The notes beneath the pieces are model-generated. The model did no database searches. It was not told where the DNA came from and saw nothing but the letters and a program-made list of their open reading frames with translations. From contig WIDE01000003.1 in NCBI GenBank assembly GCA_015039315.1, forward strand, positions 186,001 to 250,000: a DNA stretch of 64,000 nt, in the 5' to 3' direction. Source of the stretch: Clavulina sp. PMI_390 (Eukaryota > Basidiomycota > Agaricomycetes > Cantharellales > Hydnaceae). The translations under genes were made by a program, and so were the position numbers. Numbering within the stretch: position 1 is the first letter of the stretch; every line of letters starts with the position of its first letter. This document shows, in pieces, positions 1 to 12,239 of the stretch.

Positions 1-2209
1 GGAGTCATCGGTCTTGTCGAAAAGTTTGTTTTTCCATCTCAATCCTACCATCATGACAAATTCAATTTAGCTGGTGATCTGTAGGAACTGGATAACTACG
101 GTCCCAGGATGGCCTCCTCACTTCGTTTACCGAGACATGCATGAAGTCGGCATTGAACTATCGCAGCTACTTCGAGGGAACGATCATGAGTGCGATGTCA
201 TTCTGGCGTTAACACATTCAAGGTGAGAGCTTATGCATTTCTTATGCCAAGGAGAATGTTTCTAATGCTATCCTTCTGTCCTAGGCTGCCAAATGTATCT
301 CTTTCCGCGCGCAGTCAGAACACCTACCTGACGAACTTCATAGGACATCTCATTAGCTCGCTCCCTGTTTGCTCGCCCGGCTGGGAAGGACGATATCGCC
401 TCCGAACACGGCGTCGATATACTGTTTGGCGGCCATGACCACACGTATTACATAGGCAAAGGCGCGGAGTCATGGGACACTTATCATCGGGTCGAAGGTG
501 AGGCTGGCACGGAGGCGGATGATGGTATCTTGTGCGTTTTTGTCACTATTCCATTATCGGGTTGCGTGACTCATGTTTTTGGGTGCAATAATATAGGCTG
601 GTGAAGAGTGGAACTGATTTTCGAGACTTGAGCGAGATGGTCATAGAGCTGGAAGACACTCCCAGCGGCAGCGTGCGACGCAAGGTGGTAAAGTCACTGC
701 GAGGTACCTACAGTCTAATCTCATCTAGAAGGTTCTCCAAATCTAAAGGGTAATGCTTCAGGGAAACGACATCAAATCACTCCAGGCGATCCAGCCTCGA
801 AGGATATGGAAAAGTTGCTCGAGTCCATCCTTACCGACGTATCATCATCCTTGTCGGCGCCTGTCTGCTATACGTTGGAGGAATGGGACGTGAGATCAGA
901 GATTGTTCGTATGGACGAAGTGAGTCGTATTTCCTATGACTTGTGAAAAGACTCTCAATAAACTGGTTGCAGTCTTCCTTTGGAAATTGGATCGCTGACG
1001 TGATTCGACATGCGTATGATGATGCGATATTCGATCTTGGCGACCACAAAGGAGGGGCCGACGGAGTCATGCTTTGTGGGGGTGCCTTGCGAGGAGACTC
1101 CCGATATGGGCCAGGTCAGCGCTCGCTGATCACTGTCGGCCCTTATGCTAATCTCCTCATCGCTAACCTTTGTACATCTTGTAGGGAAGATCACAATTGG
1201 CGACGTCCTCGAGATTCTTCCATTCAGTGATCCTGTTCTGGTCATTGAGATGGACGGACAGTCGATCTGGGATGCGTTTGAGGCAGCACTCTCAATGTGG
1301 CCGGCTCAAGAAGGGTCAGTCGAGGTGTCTTTCAGCAAATTCTATCCCTGCTGACCCCCTTCTCCCCCATCAGACGATTTCCCGTTATATCTGGTTTCCG
1401 AATCGAGTGGGACTCCCGTAAAACCCCTGGGGATCGGATTCTTGGTATATGGCTATCAGCTCCTAATCCCAAGGAGATTCTGGCTCTTCATCCCGAATTG
1501 ACTCCAGACGAGGCGATCAAGGGTGAGGCTATTCCTCGTCAGAGTGGCGGTAAACAATACAAGGTTGTAACTCGGCAATACATGTACGAGGGACATGACG
1601 GATGCGATGCTTTGGTAGGGAAGCATTGCCTTGTAGATGACGAGAGCGGCGTCATCATGAGCGCTATTGTGCGGAAGTTCTTACTCGGTACGTGATATAC
1701 CTCGGCCAAGGATCTGATAAAGACTTACACCATGCCTTTTCACAGGCTCTCAATATATTCACAAGATGAAACAGCTTACAGAGGACGACGTGAGTTCCAG
1801 ACGTCATCAGGACGAGGAAACGGAGTCAGCTATCAACCGAGCTCGCGAAGAATGGAAGAAGCAGTCTCCGTTATTGTCACGTCCTCAGCCTCTGCCGCCA
1901 TCAGCCCCTGAGGGATCAGGTTCTGCTGCAAATAAACGCTGGTTGGAGATTACCCACAAGGTACTCCAGGCGTCTCAAGAGCATTCCGAGGCGGTGATTG
2001 CTGATGCTCTGAGAATCTGTCGGCGAGAGCATATGAGCGATGTTGATGCCTTCGATGGGTCGAGGGCAAGGAAATTCCCAACATCTCTGGCGCAAGAAGC
2101 TGTGAAACGGCTACAACAAGCCCACGAAGAAGACCTGGTAACAGTGAAACCAGTGCTCGATGGTAGACTAAGGGACGTTGCACGGCCTAGGGAGCATCAT
2201 CACCTTTGA
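1..2209 (+). CDS. 5'-nucleotidase / UshA-type metallophosphatase, 3' part (5' end off the window)
   Basis: Spliced coding region entering from the left edge. Joined exons read VEKNWITTVPGWPPHF, then a metallophosphatase block with the motif GGHDHTYY near 430-460, a linker, and a 5'-nucleotidase C-terminal domain containing FGNWIADVIRHAYD (about 975-1020), MLCGGALRGD (about 1070-1100), GDVLEILPFSDP (about 1200-1235) and YEGHDGCDAL (about 1585-1615). Enzymes of this family hydrolyse nucleotides or nucleotide sugars with two metal ions; GGHDH supplies metal ligands and the C-terminal domain binds substrate. After that domain comes a charged tail of about 150 residues (from 1766) with no recognised domain. 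The N-terminal metal-binding motifs lie outside the window, so a signal peptide cannot be judged. At least seven short introns are needed to keep the frame. The family call is strong; substrate and location are not determined. Confidence 0.85.
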
Positions 2210-2305
2210 GTGTCACTAAAATGATGTAGATGCTCATTTACCGGAACGGCACGAAAGTAGATATCCATGTACAAAATCTATAGCAGCTTGTAGAATCGAC
2301 TCAAA

Positions 2306-3850
2306 TTATGCAGGAGGAGGGGGGACATGCCATGACATTGATGACCACCCGCCCTCGACGGACGATTTCCAAGTTCGAGGCCCAGAAGCAGGTTTACTTA
2401 GTAGTAGGCCATTCTCGCTCGCTGCCAGGAAGGCGTCCTCAATAATTGTAACACCGTTTTCTGTTGAGGAAATGCCTTCCTCCTCGGCAGCAAAGATGAT
2501 GTCCTTCGACGAGTTGAAGAAAGTTGCTGATTTGGCCTTCGTAGCCAGGTTACTACCTATTGCGGCGGACTCGGATTCTGGGCGACGCAGGAGCTGATAG
2601 ATAGCGAGTGAGCAACACGAAGCAAAGAAGCGGATTGACAAACAAACCCTACCTTCACTAATGAGCCAACCGCCGGGCTCTCCTCGCCATCGAGAGCCAA
2701 GGATCCTCGAGAAGGATCCCCAGACATGATGGTGTAAACTTTTTCGAAGTTCTATCAAGAGCCAAACAGTGAGCAATCGCTTAAGCTCAGCACGAGTTGA
2801 ATAGTACCTCTCCATTTGCAGAAAGAACGCCCAGATAAAAATCTTCGTCTTTGGGATTAGGAGCCCAGGTAGATTTTGATGTAGAGGTGGCAGAGGCGAT
2901 TGCGGAAGTGAGCAACTTGCTTGGGTTTGTACCATCTAGAGTGTGGACTAGATTCCCTTGAGAGCTGTATCCTTATGTTAGCCAAGGATATCAGGATAGG
3001 TAAAGGGAAGCACCAACCTTGTCACCTTGAGAGGTTCCGACAAAGATTCGAGTCCATCATATCCGTGCTCTAACCCTTCGAATTGGGGGAACATCCCAAT
3101 CCCTACAGCACCGCTTGTGATAGTGCGACCATTGGCGAACATCGTCACTGGGTGGCCTGTGATAAAGGGAGTCGATGAAGCCAGGAGACCGCTCTGAAGG
3201 GGAGGTATCAATTGAATATCTCCAGATGGCCTCAAGACCCCACATACCTTCAACGACTGGGGATAGTAGTAGTCCAGGGATGCCGTCAGTCCTTCAGGAG
3301 CGAGGTCGGAAAAGTAAAGAAAGGATTGCATATTTTGCCTATCATGCGCATATGGTGTGGTGAGGAGCAGACGCTGCTGGATCCTTTATGGGTCGACGCA
3401 CACAATGGGGTTCAATCCTTCAGGGATGGGATGTTGCATCTCTCGTTTGGGTCCACTGGTTTCCTGCATGGCCAAGTTGTACGACAGAGCAGATGAATCA
3501 TATTCTTCATCAGAGGTGCTGCGTCGCAATGAGTGGTATCTTCCAACTTGTACTGGTGGTCTTCCTGGTATCGTCGACACGAAAGTATTCCCAACTCCGA
3601 AAGGTACTTCAAGAACTGCACATGAAATGGTATTTCGAGAATGAGACGGCCAAGGGGCGGTTACACAGCCGATAGAGTTCTCCCAGAGTTTTGGTATCGT
3701 ATTCAATGCTTCCTCATTAGCGTTAAGAGAGAGGCTGAATACTATATGTGTTCGGTGGGGAGGGGCATGGAGTCGAGTCCGTAGTGCTTGTAGCAAAGAC
3801 CGCGATGTAGGCGCTAGGAAAGTGGTTGCCTTGAGAGAGACCTGATACAT
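2306..3850 (-). CDS. FIST-domain protein (FIST_N-like sensor), function unknown
   Basis: Multi-exon gene. The only ATG available between its first coding block and the divergent uridine kinase is at 3850 (MYQVSLKATTFLAPT), so that start is chosen. The early block (HIVFSLSLNANEEALNTI, then ISCAVLEVPFGVGNTF) and the later block FLYFSDLAPEGLTASLDYYY ... VCGVLRPSG ... FANGRTITSGAVGIGMFP match the pattern of the FIST N-terminal domain: an LLSD-like strand, a GG-type turn, and a 'gxxxSxGAVGVal' strand. FIST domains are proposed sensory or ligand-binding modules, found in bacterial signalling proteins and in eukaryotic F-box protein FBXO22. I see no F-box here. The C-terminal exon ends in a tryptophan/proline-rich tail (MSWHVPPPPA). 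Four to six introns are implied. The family call rests on motif resemblance only. Confidence 0.6.
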
Positions 3851-4010
3851 TGTAAGCCAAGGCCTCTGGAGATCGGTTCACGCTCAATGAAGCAGTGGCC
3901 ACAAAAAGCGCGCGAGCGTGACAGTTGTCGGTTGACAGCGGGACCGAAACTCTGTCACAAACTCTAGACCGTCCCTGAGCACCACCAGGTCGTCCGACCG
4001 CTAACTCACG
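3851..4010. promoter_or_regulatory. Shared divergent promoter region, FIST gene / uridine kinase
   Basis: Only 160 bp separate the ATG of the minus-strand FIST-domain gene from the ATG of the plus-strand uridine kinase, so both promoters must lie here or overlap the first exons. The segment is GC-rich, with CpG dinucleotides and no clear TATA box. Inferred from gene layout only. Confidence 0.4.
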
Positions 4011-6265
4011 ATGACGACCGAAATGAAGCGTAACGACTCGAGCGTTACCGCTCGATACGATCCAGAACACCTTACTTGGAAGAATACAATTCTCCAGTCT
4101 CATGGGCGGTATAGTTTTCTCACCAATCGCTCCCATGTTGATTTGGGTCTAACCTAATATATTTGAGATTAGTCCTCCATGGTATACTCAAGACGGCAAA
4201 CTGATTGGGGATGCTTTCGTGATTGGGATAGCTGGTGGCTCTGCCAGTGGGAAGGTTTGAGCACAACAAGGATTACGATACGCTCGGCGTTGGTTACTGA
4301 TTTGAGGCTTCAGACTCACGTGGCTCGTCAAATCCTGAAATCGCTGGGGCATATCCCATCCGTGGTTATTCTATCCCAGGTAACAGAACCGCCGTCAAAC
4401 CATGACCTAGATTGACGTTGCATTGTCCAGGACAGCTTCTACAAGAAACTAGACCCTGAGCAGTCGAAACGTGCCTTTGCAAATATGTTCGTGAGTCCAG
4501 TAATTGTTATCATGCTACATCGTCACCGACGAGATCCACAGGCATGACTTTGATCATCCAGATGCTTTGGGTACGTACAGGTTTCGTGTCCACTGAATCC
4601 CTTTCTTTCTCACTATCCACTGCACAGACATGACTCTGTTCGCTAGTGTAGGTCTCCATGTGCCATAGAGTCGCCTGCTTGGCTTACTAACTCTTCAAAG
4701 TGTCTAGCTGAATTAAAGAAAGGCCACCAGGCCAATGTTCCAATATACTCCTTCGCGTTACACCAACGTCTTCCTGAGACTACATACCTATACGGGGCAG
4801 CGATCATTATCACGGAGGGAATCATGACCCTTCAAGACCCTACCCTGAGGAGCTTGTATGATCTCAAAGTAGGTTTTCCGTGTCTATGAAATCGAGCAGA
4901 GGTTCGGTCTGCTCATGTACCAAAGGTTTTCGTCCAGTATGATCCTACATGTCTCCCTCAATCCCGATACTGTATCTCATCCTCAATATTAGATGCGACA
5001 GCGATCTTATGCTCGCGAGGCGATTAAAACGGGACACGACCGAAAGAGGGAGGACTATGGAAGGTGTTCTTGAGCAGTAAGTTGCTTCGGTCACTTAAGG
5101 CAAATACCCACCAGTCCTGACGCATAAGCCCAGATACCTTCGCTTCGTCAAACCGTCATACGATTCTTTCGTGCAGCCGACTAGCAGATTTGCTGATATC
5201 GTAAGTGTTCGCTTGTGGGATTCGTCAGTACAGAAGTGCTGACAGGAAAGGATAGATCGTGCCAGGGAATGACAACCACATGGCCATTGACCTCATCACT
5301 ACCCACATTCGAAAGATGTTGAATGAGCGCTCGGTAGCCTTTAGAAAAGGCATGGCTGATTCTCAACGTCGGTTGATGAGCATTGCTCCACCCAGTGTGG
5401 ATAGAATGCTAACCATACTGCCTCAAACACCTCAGATCAAGGTAAGGAAGCATTTTTTCTATGTTCGCTGACGCTAAATTCACATTGTTACTTGCATAGG
5501 GGATGATGACGGTGCTACGGGACGTGACAACGCCAAAGGCGGACTTTATCTTCAACACTGACCGATTGGCGACTACTGTGATCGAAGCTGCTATGACTCT
5601 GCTTCCGTTTGAGCCTATCAAAGTGATGACCCCAATTGGTGTCGAGGCTGAAGGACAAAGACTTGCTGCCCCTCGCGTGTGCGGGATACAGATCATGCGA
5701 TCGGGCGGCCCACTTTCGAAGGGACTCGGGAGGTGCATTCGAGACGTAGAGCTGGGCGCAGTTCTGTAAGTGATTCCGTTCAGCGCTATTCCTGATCCCA
5801 ATACTGAATACACCACTTTATGCAGAATCCAGACAGATTCCTCTACGGGAGAGCCCATGATGCTTCACTCAAGTCTACCCAACTCGATTCGGCGGCGTGA
5901 TCGCGCAACTGGGACATGGGTTTTCCTTCTGGACGCCCAGATTGGCACTGGAGCGACGGCTATGATGGCTATCCGGGTACTGCTCGACCATGGAGTCCCG
6001 GCCGATCATATCATCTTTGTGACCTTCCTGGTTGCCAAGGGTGGGGGCATCGTCACTATGCAAGAAGCATTCCCTGGCATCAAGGTGGTCACTGCGGCTG
6101 TGGATGCGAAATTGAAGGAAGGATGGGTTGGAGACGCCAAAACCGGGAGGAAAGTTTGGAATGTAGAGCCTGGCATGGGCCATCTAGGTAAGAATTGACT
6201 TGCTTCATTCCCCTTTTGATCCGCCAACCCACAATCTTATCTATCCAGGGGACCGTTACTATTGA
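4011..6265 (+). CDS. Uridine kinase fused to a UPRT-like domain (Urk1/UCKL1 type)
   Basis: About 500 residues after splicing. The start ATG at 4011 gives MTTEMKRNDSS; an intron at 4109-4172 then joins to PPWYTQDGKLIGD. The kinase half has the P-loop GIAGGSASGKT, the DSFYKKLDPEQ stretch, FDFDHPDALD, the conserved TEGIMTLQDP, and the lid region CDSDLMLARRLKRDTTERGR with VPGNDNHMAIDLI. Uridine kinase phosphorylates uridine and cytidine in pyrimidine salvage. The second half (from about 5500) resembles uracil phosphoribosyltransferase: VLRDVTTPKADFIFNTDRL, GIQIMRSGGPLSKGL and the end GMGHLGDRYY. Its PRPP-loop position reads DAQIGTGATAMMA, not the DPMLATGG-like loop of active UPRTs, as in eukaryotic UCK-like proteins. 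The last intron (6188-6248) restores the family C-terminus GDRYY; reading through it would give a false end. Cytosolic by family. Confidence 0.9.
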
Positions 6266-6595
6266 TGCAAATCGTTAACTGAGGAGCTATGGGCAATCCT
6301 CTGTGTGAAGACGGTGCTCGGTGGTGTGGGCGCCAAGATCAGGGCCCTGTGAAGTGAAATGAATTCATTGTACTTTGGATCGTCATCACTCCCCGGTTCC
6401 CCGAGCTCCCGAGTTCCGTACTATGCCAGATCTAGTTGAATCAAAAATGCCTCTAGTGTAAAAAGAGTGTCAAGTTGGTGGCTGAACCATTCACGTGGAG
6501 AAGAGCGTGGGAACTTTGGGGGTTCAACTACCGGCAACTCTCCTCCCGAAACCTCCTAGTTCCAACCCCCACCCACCCACTTCCTCCACTGCAAG
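6266..6595. other. Intergenic region upstream of fox2
   Basis: 330 bp between the uridine kinase stop and the Fox2 ATG, on the same strand. It ends in a C-rich pyrimidine tract (about 6540-6590) directly before the start codon, a common feature of highly expressed fungal promoters. No gene seen. Confidence 0.4.
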
Positions 6596-9500
6596 ATGTC
6601 GCTAAGATTTGACGGCCAAACCGTGATTATCACTGGTGCTGGAGGCGGTATCGGGAGAGCGTGAGTCTTCCGCGATGTGCGCGGCGTCGAGACAGGATGC
6701 TCGACTGACAGCGGAACTTCCAGCTATTCCCAATTCTTCGCTTCGAGAGGTGCAAACATCGTTGTGAACGATGTGAGCAAAGAGAACGCCCAGAAGGTTG
6801 TGGACGCCATTGTTCAAGGTATATGGTGACCTTATTATTGCCTGTCGAGCTTGACTCTCTGACACCGACTGGTTGTTCTACTTAGCCGGAGGGAAGGCCG
6901 TCGCCAACAGCTCATCCGTCACTGATGGTGCCTCAATTGTCAAGACCGCGCTTGATGCGTTCGGTAATGTGACAATGTAAGGTGTTCGACGTTCTGCTCC
7001 ATCGTCGATGTCTCCTAAGCTCTCCACTCTATCCACAGCCTGATCAACAACGCTGGTATCTTGCGGTAAGTTCTGAGGGTGTTATCTTTATAACCCTTGT
7101 GGCTGATATCCACCCTCCTCTCTAGTGATAAGAGGTTCGTAAATTTCGACGAGATCGAACACCCCGGGTTGGCCACTGACTTCCCTACCTGATATCCAGC
7201 ATCAAGAACATGACCGACAAGGTGCCCACAATTCGTTATAAACATCATACACTACACCTAAACTCTCTTCTATCAAGGAATGGGATGCCATTACCGAGGT
7301 CCACTTGAAAGGTGCTTTCTCATGTAGCAAAGCCGTTTGGCCCATCTTCCGCAAGCAGAAATTCGGACGCATTATCAACACCGCAAGTGCAGCAGGGCTT
7401 TACGGTACGACTCACGAACTGCTCTTTCCTCGTGCCTCTCTGAATGCCTCTACATAGGCAACATGGGTCAGGCGAACTACAGGTTTGTTTCTTCGTTAGG
7501 CTGCAGCCTACATCTCGCTAATACTATTATCACCATAATACAGCGCCGCCAAGATGGGTCTTGTTACGTTTACACGAACTCTTGCCATCGAGGGCGCAAA
7601 GTACAACATCAAGGCCTCTGTTATTGCCCCAATGGCCGCCTCCCCAATGACCGAGACTATCATGCCTCCAGAGATGCTCGCTGGCCTGAAGGTTCGTTGT
7701 ATATCCAATTACTATGACCACCATTAATATTTTGTACGATAGCCCGAGTTCGTCGCTCCCCTTGTTGGAGTCCTTTGCCATCCAGATGGGCCTGAGGCTT
7801 CTGGAAAGTGCTTTGAGGTTGGCGCTGGCTATGTCGCTGAAATTCGTTGGGAGCGAACCAAGGGCGTCCTGTTCAAGCCAGACGACTCCTTCACACCATC
7901 TGCTGTGAAAGCCCGCTGGTCCGATTTGACAGACTTCACAAACGCCGATCATCCCAAGAACATGGGCGAGAACAATATGGCTGTAAGGGTTCTTAATTCG
8001 GAGATACATCAATCCCCCCAATCTAACGTATTCGTTTCCTCTCTCAGAGCAATCTCCAAAAGGCAAAGACTTTGTCTGCCAACAAGCAGGCCGACCCTCA
8101 GGTTCGCTTCGACGGCCAGACTGTCATCATCACCGGAGCCGGCGCTGGCCTTGGTCGCATTTACTCGCTGATGTTTGCTAAACTGGGTGCGAATGTTGTC
8201 GTCAATGATGTGAGCGCGAAGGGCGCTGAATCTGTGGTGAACGAGATCAAGAGCGGTAAGCAGGGTTCTTATGTCGTCCTGCCACAACACAAGTTAATTT
8301 GGTCTGGTGTGTAGCTGGTGGCAAGGCAGTTGCTGCTGTCACCACTGCCGAGGATGGCGATGGGATCGTTAAGACCGCCCTAGATGCTTTCGGCAGCGTC
8401 CATGTTCTCGTGGCCAACGCTGGTATCCTTCGTGATAAGTCATTCACCGCCATGTCTGAGGCCGAGTGGGATGCCGTTATTGCCGTCCACCTCCGTGGCA
8501 CCTACAAGTGTATCAAGGCCTGCTGGCCCGTCTTCCAGAAGCAGAAGTATGGTCGTATTCTGACCACTTCTTCTGGTGTCGGGATCTACGGGAACTTCGG
8601 GCAGGCTAACTACTCTGCCGCGAAGGGCGCTATCATCGGTCTCACCCGTACTGCCGCTATCGAGGGTGCACGATACAACATCTTCGCTAACGCTCTCGCT
8701 CCAAGCGCTGGGACAGCTATGACCCAGACCATCTGGACCCAGGAAATGGTTGATATGTTCAAGCCTGACTACGTTGCCCCCGTCGTGGGATACTTGGTCT
8801 CAAAGGACAACGAAGAGATGACTGGTGGTCTATTTGAGGTCGCTGGTGGCTGGGCTGGCCAGACAAGATGGCAGCGTTCTTTCGGGCATGCCTTCCCTAA
8901 TAAGAAGGAACTCACTCCGGAGGCCATCATTTCCAAATGGAGCGCCATCACCGGCTTTGGTGGGTTTCCAGGCTGAACTTGTTAGATTTTATTCTGAAGA
9001 TTTTGTCCCCTTTTAGATTCCCGTGCCACCCACCCATCTTCTACCCAGGAGGCTATCCAGCAAATCATCGCTAACTTCCAGGGCGACGAGGAAGACTCTG
9101 ATAGCCCCTACGCCGATCCGGAGGACTCTGAGGCTGTAGCGCAAGCAAAGAAGAACACGGAGACTGGGGAGTACTCTTACACCGAGCGGGATGTTATTCT
9201 GTACAACCTTGGTGTTGGTGCTACGGAGCAGGAGCTGCACTGGGTCTTCGAGAACGACGACAACTTTGGGGCTTTGCCCAGCTTCGGTGTTGTTCCCCAG
9301 TTCGGCACTTCGTCGTCCCTTGCTCTGGACTTCCTACCGAATTTCAATCCTGTGAGTCTACACCGTCCCCTCACCCCTGAAGCTCAGCTCTCTGATTTAT
9401 GTGAACATGTAGGCCAAGCTTCTCCACGGCGAGCAATACCTCTCGATCAAGAAGCCTATCCCAACTAGCGGCACCCTCGTCAGCACTGCTCGCTTACAGG

Positions 9501-10349
9501 AAGTCTTGGACAAGGGCAAGGCCGCTGCTGTCAGCACCATCACCGAGACTCGTGACAAGGCAACTGGAGATTTGATTTTCGAGAACCAGTCTACTGTTTT
9601 CATTCGTGGGTCAGGTGGCTTCAAGGGGAAGACCACTGGCAAAGGTATGTTTCGGTATCCCAGGTGTATGCAGCATTCCTTACCCAGTACCACAGATCGT
9701 GGTCCCGCGACCGCCGCTAACAAGCCCCCCTCGCGCAAGCCCGATGCCGTTGTCGAGGAGAAGACGTCTCCTAGCCAGGCTGCTCTGTACAGGTAAGAAT
9801 ATAAGCCTCCTTCGGACTGCCAACAGCTTTACTTACTTACTTGCCTTCTTTTCTACTTAGACTAAGCGGCGACTACAACCCTCTTCATGTATGTTGCCGC
9901 TTTTTACCATAATTTATACCTTTTTTGACGGTTTCTCTTTAGATCCAACCCGAGTTTGCCGCTATTGGTGGCTTTGACAAGCCGATTCTCCATGGTCTCG
10001 CGTTCCTCGGTATTTCCGGCAAGCACATCGTGAAGACTTTCGGTCCTTGGGAAGACATCAAAGTTCGGTGAGCAGTGGTCTTCCTGGTTATAATATAATT
10101 TATTTTTCCTGAGCCTCTTGCGCGAGAACAGATTCGCTGGTGTCGTCTACCCCGGTGAAACTCTGGTAACTTCAATGTGGAAGGAAGGCACAAAGGTTAT
10201 TTTTGGTAAGAACCTTGACGATGTAACTGAGGTATTATTATTCCTAACCCTACGCTTTATTAGTTACGAAGACAAAAGAACGTGACTCAGTTGTCCTAGC
10301 AGCTGCTGCTGCAACCTTGGTACAGGGTGCTCCCAAGTCAAAGCTATAA
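6596..10349 (+). CDS. fox2: Peroxisomal multifunctional beta-oxidation enzyme (hydratase 2 / 3-hydroxyacyl-CoA dehydrogenase)
   Basis: Start ATG at 6596 ([18 protein letters not shown]); the protein is roughly 900 residues in about ten exons. It has two tandem short-chain dehydrogenase modules. Module A has [10 protein letters not shown] and the catalytic NYSAAKMG. Module B (from about 8100) has [19 protein letters not shown] and NYSAAKGA. A hot-dog hydratase 2 domain follows, with its signature GDYNPLHIQPEF and LHGLAFLG near 9870-10015. This is the order of fungal Fox2/MFE-2, which hydrates trans-2-enoyl-CoA to the (R)-3-hydroxyacyl-CoA and oxidises it in peroxisomes. The last three codons are Ser-Lys-Leu, the canonical PTS1 peroxisomal import signal. 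No SCP2 domain is present, as usual in fungi. Introns interrupt module A much more often than module B, whose largest exon covers most of that domain. Confidence 0.95.
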
Positions 10350-10571
10350 ACGATTGTCTGAATCTCATTTGTAATTTCATTGGTACCTTTCATATTCTCG
10401 CTGCCATGATCATGTAATATGTGCTAGTATTAGCACGCTATACGAACACCATCTGGGCAACAAAATGTCATTTGTTATTTCCAACCTCTGACTCAGGCAC
10501 AATCAACACCCCAAATTGAAATTCTCCCCCATAGTCTCTAACATACATATGATATTACTACTAGTAGTAAT

Positions 10572-12239
10572 CTAGTATGACTTGCGTTGAGACAGAGTAA
10601 TCTGATAGGCTTGGATGTCAAACGTCGCAACGACGTTGTGGAGGAAGACGTCACCCCTAAGCAAGGCATATGAGAACCAAGTCCTAGCCACTGGCGTAGA
10701 GGCGACGGGCACTTACAAGATAAAGATGTTGCCATCCTCAGCCGGGCCACCATCCTAGATAAGAGCTTACATCAGGCACAGAGGAAGGTCCGCAAGCGGA
10801 ATAAGTACGAACCTGAGTACCACTATAGCAGAGCTCCTTTCCATGTTCATAAACGCCGAGAGGAAGAAGCTGATCTTTGGCGTCGATGCTGAAGCTCTTT
10901 CCTCCAATAACCACATCGAACGCAGGAACCTTGGCGTCGCACTCAACGACATATCCTCCCCAATCGTCACTGTATTTAGCCGGAGGCTTGAAGGCAGCAT
11001 TGTAAGCAGCAGCCGAGTCAGTGGGAATGTAGTTGAGGGTGGTTCCGGTGTCAAGTATGGTGACATTGCTTGCAGTGGTGAGGTGAGCGGACCCAGGGAA
11101 CACGTATTTGTCGATGTCGACCTAGCATGATAAGATTAGATTGGGTTGTTTATGACTCAAGCTAGCTTCAGTATCGGGAAAAGTTGCTCACTATGTAGTA
11201 CCAATACTGGAATCCATAGTGTTGGCTCAGCAATCCTTGCATTGGGGCAACCACTGTCGGCGCCGTTGTTGCTACTGGAGCAACGCCGCCAAATGCGAGA
11301 TAACCCAAGTTGGGGTCGTAAGTAGAGCTCTCTTGAGCAGCAAAAGAGCCTCTGTTAAGGGCAACAGAAAAATCTATCGGGATTTGGGTTCGATGAGGGC
11401 ATATCTAGGTCAACGAGTTTGAAGAGAAACGTACAAGGCTTGGACACCAATTTATCCTTGACAGCATTCCAGAAGAACGGATAATAAGGCTCGTTGTTTG
11501 CTGCCGAGTCCTTGGTAGGATCGGTACCGACGTAAACGCTCGTGAGGTTAGGGAAAGCGAGACCAAGAAGCCCAGTATCCACTCCATCTCCCTCCCATGC
11601 TGCATCAGTGACGAGTCCGAATTCCTGTTTTGGGACACTCAAGCCTGCAACAGTGATCGTCTCAAATCCGACTGCACCAGTGAGGAATTCCCCGTCGCCA
11701 TAAGTGATATTGAAGTTCCGGTTAGGGTACGCAGTGTAGGTTTTAGACTGCTTCGGGTTGTATCCGCTCGTGCCAAATGCACACTCGCTTTGGGGCTCCG
11801 GGTATCCTGTAAGGTTATAGCACTTAAAACCAGTTTCTGCGACCCAAGTGTCGGAACTGACCCATCCGTTAGATATTCATGCTACAGAGATCAAGGATTT
11901 AAGTGGAGCGTGAATGCCTTACCTGCCGGTGTCAACAATCAAAGAGAAAGGTTGACCGCCAACGGTGACATTCACCAAGTATTCCTCATCAAAGTCGCTA
12001 CCAGCGAGTGGAGCGACGTCACCGCCCGTCATACTCCGTCGAATCGCGTCACGGATGCCAGCGCGGGCGGGAGTGCGCGAGGTTTTCCCAGAAATCGGAA
12101 GGGAGTATTCTGCCTGTGGCAAAGTTTCTGTAGCTTCAACAGCTTTCGACGAGCCATGGATCTTGACATGTTGCACGGTCAAGGTGGCGTGGGCCACGGA
12201 GGCCAGGGCGGCGGAGACCAGAATCGCGAATGGACCCAT
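10572..12239 (-). CDS. Secreted pepsin-like aspartic protease (family A1)
   Basis: The ATG at 12239 starts MGPFAILVSAALASVAHA, a typical signal peptide. A propeptide of about 60 residues follows, then the first catalytic motif: an intron falls inside it, and splicing gives DTGSSDTWVAE. The flap region is around NITYGDGEFLTG (about 11700), and the second catalytic aspartate lies in ILDTGTTLNYIP (about 11040-11060). The end is restored by a final intron: EDGNIFIL joins to GDVFLHNVVATFD and stops at 10572 after QRKSY. These enzymes cleave proteins at acid pH outside the cell or in the vacuole. There is no GPI-anchor-like hydrophobic tail, so a soluble secreted enzyme is likely. Both catalytic motifs are intact and the length (about 410 residues) is normal. 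About seven introns. The neighbour at 13050-15608 is also a predicted secreted enzyme. Confidence 0.88.
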
